From contig JAZQQM010000016.1 of the NCBI GenBank assembly GCA_045629045.1, positions 24,740 to 88,739 on the forward strand: DNA of 64,000 nucleotides, read 5' to 3'. Shown piece by piece: positions 60,178-64,000 of the stretch. The notes beneath the pieces were generated by a model. It saw only the letters and a list, made by a program, of their open reading frames with translations. It ran no database searches and was not told where the DNA came from. How positions within the stretch are numbered: the stretch's first letter is position 1; the number at the start of each line of letters is the position of its first letter. This stretch comes from JAILLW01 sp045629045 (GTDB taxonomy: Bacteria > Bacillota > Clostridia > Lachnospirales > Lachnospiraceae). A program made the position numbers and the translations under genes.

Positions 60178-61005
60178 CTACAACATAAGTATTGTGTTCT
60201 TCGCATCGGCATAATTATTTTCCAACATTTTAATATGACTTAGGAGTTCTTCATCTTCAAAATGTTTGGCGCCGACAGGGCATATCTTTATACAACCCTG
60301 ACATTTAATACAGGTACCCTGTGCTTCAACAAGAGAGTCTCTGTAACATCCCATCGGACACACACTTTGGCACTCTCCGCAACCGGTACATTTGCTTTCA
60401 TCAGTCACCGGCATAGCTTTTAAAAATATGGCAGGTTCACCGTTTTCCTTAAGGGGTTTATAATATTCCGATTCTTCCAGGTCACGACCGGGAACGGCGC
60501 TTAACGGAAGTTTCTTTATACTTTCTTTTTTAATTTCCTGCCCCAGCTTTTGACCGTATTCTTCCAAACTCCGTATATCTGATTCGGAAGGCATATCTTT
60601 TGCCAGTTTATCGGTAAATGCATGTTCCGAAGGCACAGCAACGCCACCGCAAAGAATCATTCCGTTCTCTGTCATAATGGTCGACAATTCCTTAAGTGAA
60701 TCATCAAAAGCCCTGTTTCCGTATGTTACAACCGGAATCGCAAAGGCACCGTCACCGTATACGGAACCTGAAATATAAGGTTCAATTTTATTGGGAATTC
60801 TCCCCGCATAGGTAGGTAATCCCAGAACAACCACATCACCCTCGCCAAAAGCGTATACCCCATGGCGATCGTCACGTGATGTTATATCTATTGAATAGAA
60901 ATCCCCATCGGACAATTCTTTGGCAATTCCTTTGGCAACAGCACGAACTGCCTTCCTTGTACTTCCCGTAGGGCTAAAGAACAACGCAAATACTTCTGAT
61001 TTCAT
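60178..61005 (-). CDS. Flavodoxin-ferredoxin fusion (EFR1-type)
   Basis: 275 aa: an N-terminal flavodoxin-like part (FSPTGSTRKAVRAVAKG binds FMN phosphate) and a C-terminal pair of 4Fe-4S clusters (CTGCGECQSVCPMGC and CIKCQGCIKICPVG, about 210-245). It can pass electrons between FMN and two clusters; the partner is unknown. It lies 26 nt after the flavodoxin-type reductase gene, likely one unit. Confidence 0.9.
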   Translation of the reverse strand: MKSEVFALFFSPTGSTRKAVRAVAKGIAKELSDGDFYSIDITSRDDRHGVYAFGEGDVVVLGLPTYAGRIPNKIEPYISGSVYGDGAFAIPVVTYGNRAFDDSLKELSTIMTENGMILCGGVAVPSEHAFTDKLAKDMPSESDIRSLEEYGQKLGQEIKKESIKKLPLSAVPGRDLEESEYYKPLKENGEPAIFLKAMPVTDESKCTGCGECQSVCPMGCYRDSLVEAQGTCIKCQGCIKICPVGAKHFEDEELLSHIKMLENNYADAKNTILML

Positions 61006-61031
61006 ATATCTTTCTCCAATACCGATATTTT

Positions 61032-61580
61032 TTACGAGTTTCTGATTATTTCACAAAATTCTCTTATTTCATTTTTTCTGTTTTCAAGATTCTCCTTATA
61101 TTCTATTCCGCATAAACCTAATTTCCCACAGGATTCTATTTCCAAATGTCCGTGAAAATGCTCTATGCTGCTTATTATCCTCTCACATTCCGGCATGCCG
61201 GGACCCGTTCTTAGAGCAATTGTATATCCTTTTTTCCCTCTCGTTAATCTCGCATGTGGTTCATGAGTATTACACCAGGGTGTACATCTGTCGATAAAAA
61301 CCTTAAATTGTCCCGGAATATCTGCCCAATAAGAAGGGGAAACCGCTACGATTTTGTCTGCCCATTCATATGTTTCCATTAATTTGTTTACATCATCTTC
61401 TTGAAAACATTTCGCTGTTTCGTGGCACTTCCTGCATCCTTTACACAACTTAATCTCATAATCATCTATACATACTGTTTTTACTTCATTTTCTTCTTCA
61501 ACATACGCTTTAACAAGTCTGACAATTTCGGCTGTGGCTCCGTTTCTTACAGGGCTGCAGTTAATTACTAATATATTCAT
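61032..61580 (-). CDS. NADPH-dependent FMN reductase / flavodoxin-family protein
   Basis: 182 aa. The Rossmann-like start NILVINCSPVRNGATAEIVR and the CKGCRKCHETAKCFQEDD motif match the iron-sulfur-flavoprotein or WrbA-like reductases of anaerobes. PSYWADIPGQFKVFIDR is the FMN contact. It may reduce quinones or oxygen products. A TATAAT box lies at 61614-61619. Confidence 0.88.
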   Translation of the reverse strand: MNILVINCSPVRNGATAEIVRLVKAYVEEENEVKTVCIDDYEIKLCKGCRKCHETAKCFQEDDVNKLMETYEWADKIVAVSPSYWADIPGQFKVFIDRCTPWCNTHEPHARLTRGKKGYTIALRTGPGMPECERIISSIEHFHGHLEIESCGKLGLCGIEYKENLENRKNEIREFCEIIRNS

Positions 61581-61613
61581 TCACATATCACCTTCAGATA
61601 AATAATTTTCTTA

Positions 61614-61642
61614 ATTATACACAAGAGTATGCTTTCCGAAAA
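61614..61642 (-). promoter_or_regulatory. Predicted promoter of the flavodoxin genes
   Basis: -10 TATAAT (61614-61619) with a weak -35 TTTTCG (61637-61642) at 17 nt. It lies between the terminator at 61652 and the ATG at 61580. Confidence 0.4.
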
Positions 61643-61651
61643 CAAATATAT

Positions 61652-61685
61652 AAAAAACCCCTAAGCATTATCCTGCTTAAGGGGT
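61652..61685 (-). terminator. Intrinsic terminator after the 53-aa gene
   Basis: A stem of CCCCTTAAGCA with TGCTTAGGGG (one bulged T), followed on the minus strand by TTTTTTATA. Confidence 0.88.
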
Positions 61686-61695
61686 AATCAGTTCT

Positions 61696-61857
61696 TTATT
61701 TTTTAGTTTTTACTTCGCTTGAGACTTTCTTTCTAAGTCTCATATACACTCTTTCAACTTCGTCAATCGAAACATTCGGAAAGGATCTGAAACATTCATC
61801 AAATTCCAAACCGCTCCTTATCATGTTCTCCATCTCAATCAAATCACGTTCTTGCAT
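61696..61857 (-). CDS. Small 53-aa protein of unknown function
   Basis: The protein starts MQERDLIEMENMIRSGLEFD and ends in a Lys-rich tail (SSEVKTKK). It has ATG 61855-61857 behind a strong GGGGGA ribosome site, its own terminator and no membrane helix; it is predicted helical and charged. The middle SIDEVERVYMRLRK suggests a small protein-binding or DNA-binding helix pair. I know no family. A 20-bp imperfect palindrome lies just upstream. Confidence 0.65.
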   Translation of the reverse strand: MQERDLIEMENMIRSGLEFDECFRSFPNVSIDEVERVYMRLRKKVSSEVKTKK

Positions 61858-61881
61858 ATAGAAATCCCCCTAACATAAAGA

Positions 61882-61901
61882 TGTCTATATGTATATCGAC
61901 A
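61882..61901. promoter_or_regulatory. 20-bp imperfect palindrome before the small gene
   Basis: TGTCTATATGTATATCGACA matches its own reverse complement at 16 of 20 bases. It lies 25 nt upstream of the ATG and just after the epimerase stop. A repressor site or a small hairpin is possible. Confidence 0.4.
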
Positions 61902-61914
61902 TTTATTAAAAAAA

Positions 61915-62835
61915 TTAAACCCTTTTTCTGTCTTTAATGTATTCTATTGTTTTAGCAATTCCTTCCTCAAACGGTACCTGTGTTCCGCAACCGACCAAAT
62001 ATTGTTTATCAAGGCATAAACACATTACCTGCCTATCACCGTAAGGAACATCTCCAAGGCCAAGTCTTGCTTTACATCCGGTAATCTCGTACATTTTAGT
62101 AATATACTCTTTCAACGGTCTTCTGTCTGCACTTCCTAAACAATAAGTCTTCTTATCTTCGCCTTTATCCGCAAGATAAAACAACATTCTTGCCGCATCG
62201 TCACAATATAAATAATCCCATATCTGATCCCCTGCGGTAAAATGGGTTTCTTCGTTGTTCAACATTTTGGTTAGTGTAGAAATAACCATGGTATTTTCAC
62301 CGTCATAAGGACCATACACACTAAGAATTCTTGTCCATATGTGCTTAATTCCCAATTGTTCACACCTTAACCTACTCATATATCCGGCAGAAAGTTTAGC
62401 TATACCATAACCGTTTTCGGGAAATGCAGGTGTCATTGGAGTAAGCGGTGCATCTACGCGGCCATACTCTGCCTGAGAACCGGCACCGATAAATACCTTA
62501 CATCCTATTCTTTTGGAAAGTTCAACAGCATCTATCGTATATTTTACATTTTCAACTTGATTTTTTATATTGTTTCTTGCATCACCGAATGTTCCATTCC
62601 ATGCCAAATGAAGAAAAACATCATAAACAACATCATTATCCTTTACAATATTCATTTCTTCATATTCCGTTAAATCGGCTTCAACTACTTTTACATATTT
62701 GCTCTTCGGAATTTGTTGAATTCGCTTTGAACCGGGATGGCAAATTGCCATCACATTTATTTTCTCTTCAATACATTTCTTGATCATGGCCATACCAATA
62801 GTTCCTGTAGGACCAGTAATAACCAAACCTTGCAT
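61915..62835 (-). CDS. NAD-dependent sugar epimerase/dehydratase
   Basis: About 306 aa from ATG 62833-62835 (MQGLVITGPTGTIG) behind AGGAAA. The open frame runs on for 33 codons into the tRNA-Phe gene, so that extension is not coding. An extended SDR with the nucleotide site GPTGTIGMAMIKKC and the catalytic pair in YGIAK (GNGYGIAKLSAGYM). The specific sugar is unknown. It is followed by the 53-aa gene with no terminator between. Confidence 0.88.
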   Translation of the reverse strand: MQGLVITGPTGTIGMAMIKKCIEEKINVMAICHPGSKRIQQIPKSKYVKVVEADLTEYEEMNIVKDNDVVYDVFLHLAWNGTFGDARNNIKNQVENVKYTIDAVELSKRIGCKVFIGAGSQAEYGRVDAPLTPMTPAFPENGYGIAKLSAGYMSRLRCEQLGIKHIWTRILSVYGPYDGENTMVISTLTKMLNNEETHFTAGDQIWDYLYCDDAARMLFYLADKGEDKKTYCLGSADRRPLKEYITKMYEITGCKARLGLGDVPYGDRQVMCLCLDKQYLVGCGTQVPFEEGIAKTIEYIKDRKRV

Positions 62836-62851
62836 TCTGATTTCCTTTCTG

Positions 62852-62896
62852 AATAAAACAAAAGCCCCAAACATTGAAATGTCAATGATTAGAGCT
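62852..62896 (-). terminator. Intrinsic terminator of the rRNA-tRNA transcript
   Basis: A long stem pairing AGCTCTAATCATTG with CAATG...GGGGCT (62863-62896), then TTTGTTTTA on the minus strand. It lies 8 nt after tRNA-Phe and before the epimerase gene. Confidence 0.75.
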
Positions 62897-62904
62897 AAAC
62901 AAAG

Positions 62905-62977
<73 letters not shown>

Positions 62978-62999
62978 AAGTGAGTTGTTCTGCACGTAC

Positions 63000-63059
63000 T
63001 AAATAATAATAAATCAAAGACCGATTGCCTGCAATCGCGGATTTGATTTTTATTATTTA
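63000..63059. other. Long AT-rich hairpin in the tRNA spacer
   Basis: An arm AAATAATAATAAATCAAA and a nearly perfect reverse partner TTTGATTTTTATTATTT, with an inner GATTGC/GCAATC stem. It could be a cruciform or a processing structure in the transcript. Confidence 0.5.
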
Positions 63060-63111
63060 TCTGGACGCATTAGCGGCCAGATGGTCATCGAAGCGACTTA
63101 GTCGCGAGATG

Positions 63112-63193
63112 GGCAAGCACGTAAGTAATTGCTAAGCAAGTACGTAAGTAATTGCTAAACAAGTACATAAGCAATTGCGAAGCAGGTACTTAG
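63112..63193. repeat. Three and a half tandem copies of a 23-bp repeat
   Basis: Copies at 63112-63134, 63135-63157, 63158-63180 and a part at 63181-63193, with unit AGCAAGTACGTAAGTAATTG plus CTA; they differ at a few bases each. They fill the spacer just 3' of tRNA-fMet. No ORF lies here. Confidence 0.75.
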
Positions 63194-63267
63194 TAGCGGG
63201 AGTAGGATTTGAACCTACGACCTCCGGGTTATGAGCCCGACGAGCTTCCAGACTGCTCTATCCCGCG
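63194..63267 (-). tRNA. Initiator tRNA-fMet (anticodon CAT)
   Basis: 74 nt. Unpaired C1-U72 at the acceptor end and three G-C pairs in the anticodon stem (GGGCTCATAACCC) mark it as initiator. Discriminator A; CCA not encoded. Confidence 0.95.
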
Positions 63268-63303
63268 TCATTTAAATCAAAAAATAAAAGCCTCACGGCT
63301 AAG

Positions 63304-63385
63304 TGGGCGGAGATGGATTCGAACCATCGAAGGCATAGCCAGCAGATTTACAGTCTGTCCCCTTTGGCCACTCGGGAATCCGCCC
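63304..63385 (-). tRNA. tRNA-Tyr (anticodon GTA)
   Basis: 82 nt with a long variable arm (class II). Acceptor GGGCGGA/TCCGCCC, discriminator A, anticodon GTA. Confidence 0.96.
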
Positions 63386-63408
63386 ATTTTGATTTAAACA
63401 AATCAAAT

Positions 63409-63481
63409 AGCCGATAGGGGGACTCGAACCCTCAACCTGCTGATTACAAATCAGCTGCTCTGCCAATTGAGCCATATCGGC
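63409..63481 (-). tRNA. tRNA-Thr (anticodon TGT)
   Basis: 73 nt. Acceptor GCCGATA/TATCGGC, discriminator T, anticodon TGT in CTGATTTGTAATCAG. Confidence 0.96.
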
Positions 63482-63490
63482 ATATATGAG

Positions 63491-63563
63491 TGGGACCTAC
63501 AGGGCTCGAACCTGTGACCCTCTGCTTGTAAGGCAGATGCTCTCCCAGCTGAGCTAAGATCCC
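63491..63563 (-). tRNA. tRNA-Val (anticodon TAC)
   Basis: 73 nt. Acceptor GGGATCT/AGGTCCC with one T-G pair, discriminator A, anticodon TAC. Confidence 0.96.
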
Positions 63564-63623
63564 ACGTGCTTATATATATTAGCATCTATCAATTTCACTC
63601 GCAAGCAAAACATAAATGCCAAA

Positions 63624-63697
63624 CGACCCGGATGGGGTTCGAACCCACGACCTCCGCCGTGACAGGGCGGCGCTCTAACCAGCTGAGCCACCAGGCC
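63624..63697 (-). tRNA. tRNA-Asp (anticodon GTC)
   Basis: 74 nt. Acceptor GGCCTGG/CCGGGTC, discriminator G73 as expected for Asp, anticodon GTC. It is the first tRNA after the 23S gene. Confidence 0.96.
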
Positions 63698-63837
63698 ATT
63701 GAAGTTAGTACCTTCAAAACTGAACACGAGAATTAGAATCTATTATCCTACATTAAGCTTTGCGTTTCCATCAAGTCTAAGACTTTATGGGGTCGTTTTC
63801 GCAACTTTCGCTTTGCTTCAAGTTGCTTGCACTCGCG

Positions 63838-63860
63838 TAGCTTAACCTTTGGTTAAGCTA
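63838..63860. other. Perfect 10-bp inverted repeat at the 23S 3' end
   Basis: TAGCTTAACC-TTT-GGTTAAGCTA. On the minus strand the first arm is the 23S 3' terminus (TAGCTTAACC) and the second, GGTTAAGCTACG, resembles the usual 5' end of 23S rRNA, which normally pairs with the 3' end. Confidence 0.55.
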
Positions 63861-64000
63861 TCGATCTATTAGTAACCATCAGCTGAACATGTTACCATGC
63901 TTACACCTTGGTCCTATCTACCTTGTCGTCTTCAAGGGATCTTCCTACGTTGGATATCTCATCTTGAGGGGGGCTTCACGCTTAGATGCCTTCAGCGTTT
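63851..64000 (-). rRNA. 23S rRNA (3' end, rest outside window)
   Basis: The reverse strand reads the conserved end of 23S: AACGCTGAAGGCATCTAAGC, then CCTTGAAGACGACAAGGTAG and ACTAATAGATCGATAGCTTA near the 3' end. The boundary is estimated from the pairing TAGCTTAACC. The gene continues past the right edge. The downstream spacer to tRNA-Asp (63698-63850) holds no 5S rRNA. Confidence 0.95.

Noticed and set aside
63112..63193. Tandem repeats considered as a CRISPR array
   Set aside because: Repeats are directly adjacent with no unique spacers, and no cas gene is near.
63209..63397. 62-aa open frame across tRNA genes
   Set aside because: It overlaps tRNA-fMet and tRNA-Tyr and has no coding support.

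Overview
The window reads as a chromosomal segment of a low-G+C Gram-positive anaerobe, most likely a Lachnospiraceae/Butyrivibrio-like Clostridia. The signs are strong GGAGG-type ribosome sites, B. subtilis-like gene orders (mbl-flhO-flhP, comFC-yvyF, yaaR-holB-yaaT-yabB-yabC), flagellar genes, an RsbU-type phosphatase, ferredoxin/flavodoxin proteins and a class B sortase. Assignment to a genus is inference. Almost every gene is on the minus strand, which runs away from the rRNA operon at the right edge. I see no phage, IS element, transposase or CRISPR.

Layout, right to left along transcription. (a) 62.9-64 kb: the 3' end of a 23S rRNA, followed directly by tRNA-Asp, -Val, -Thr, -Tyr, -fMet and -Phe. 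No 5S gene lies between or after them, and the last spacer is repeat-rich. (b) 58.3-62.8 kb: a sugar epimerase, a 53-aa small gene, two flavodoxin-type proteins, an unknown membrane protein and an AEC transporter. (c) 53.1-58.3 kb: an HD protein, a guanylate-kinase-like protein, YaaR, HolB, RicT/YaaT, a TrmN6-like methylase and RsmI. (d) 51.5-53 kb: a CAP-domain protein and a class B sortase. (e) 47.8-51.5 kb, plus strand: a transglutaminase lipoprotein, a GspF-type platform protein and four small single-pass pseudopilin-like proteins, a possible compact secretion or pilus system. (f) 43.3-47.7 kb: mutS2, an orphan response regulator, an acyl-ACP thioesterase and a short CvfB-like protein; yjfB is on the plus strand. 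(g) 33.4-42.8 kb: PucR-type regulator, ftsE, ftsX, M23 hydrolase factor, S41 protease, SGNH-like protein, RsbU/SpoIIE phosphatase and a second SGNH protein, apparently one operon. (h) 29.8-33.2 kb: a carbohydrate ABC importer without its own ATPase. (i) 24.8-29.7 kb: uvrB-uvrA behind a promoter with a LexA-box-like site.

(j) 14.4-24.7 kb: a probable 12-gene operon: mbl, flhO, flhP, rod-binding protein, recD2, comFC, yvyF, two unknown membrane proteins, cdaA, cdaR and HPr. (k) 13.2-14.4 kb: a plus-strand DUF3048 lipoprotein divergent from (l), with a palindrome spanning both -35 elements. (l) 1-13 kb: an exopolysaccharide operon with dTDP-rhamnose (rmlD) and GDP-fucose (gmd, fcl) enzymes, two GT2 transferases, an initiating polyprenyl glycosylphosphotransferase and a Wzz-like chain-length protein cut by the window edge. 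An aconitase-family hydratase and a zinc-ribbon/TPM membrane pair are embedded in it.

The strongest candidates for something undescribed are the plus-strand GspF/pseudopilin/transglutaminase cluster, the two unknown membrane proteins coupled to c-di-AMP synthesis, and the FtsEX operon extended with a PP2C-type phosphatase and two SGNH-like proteins. No database search was run. Family names rest on recognised motifs and gene order.
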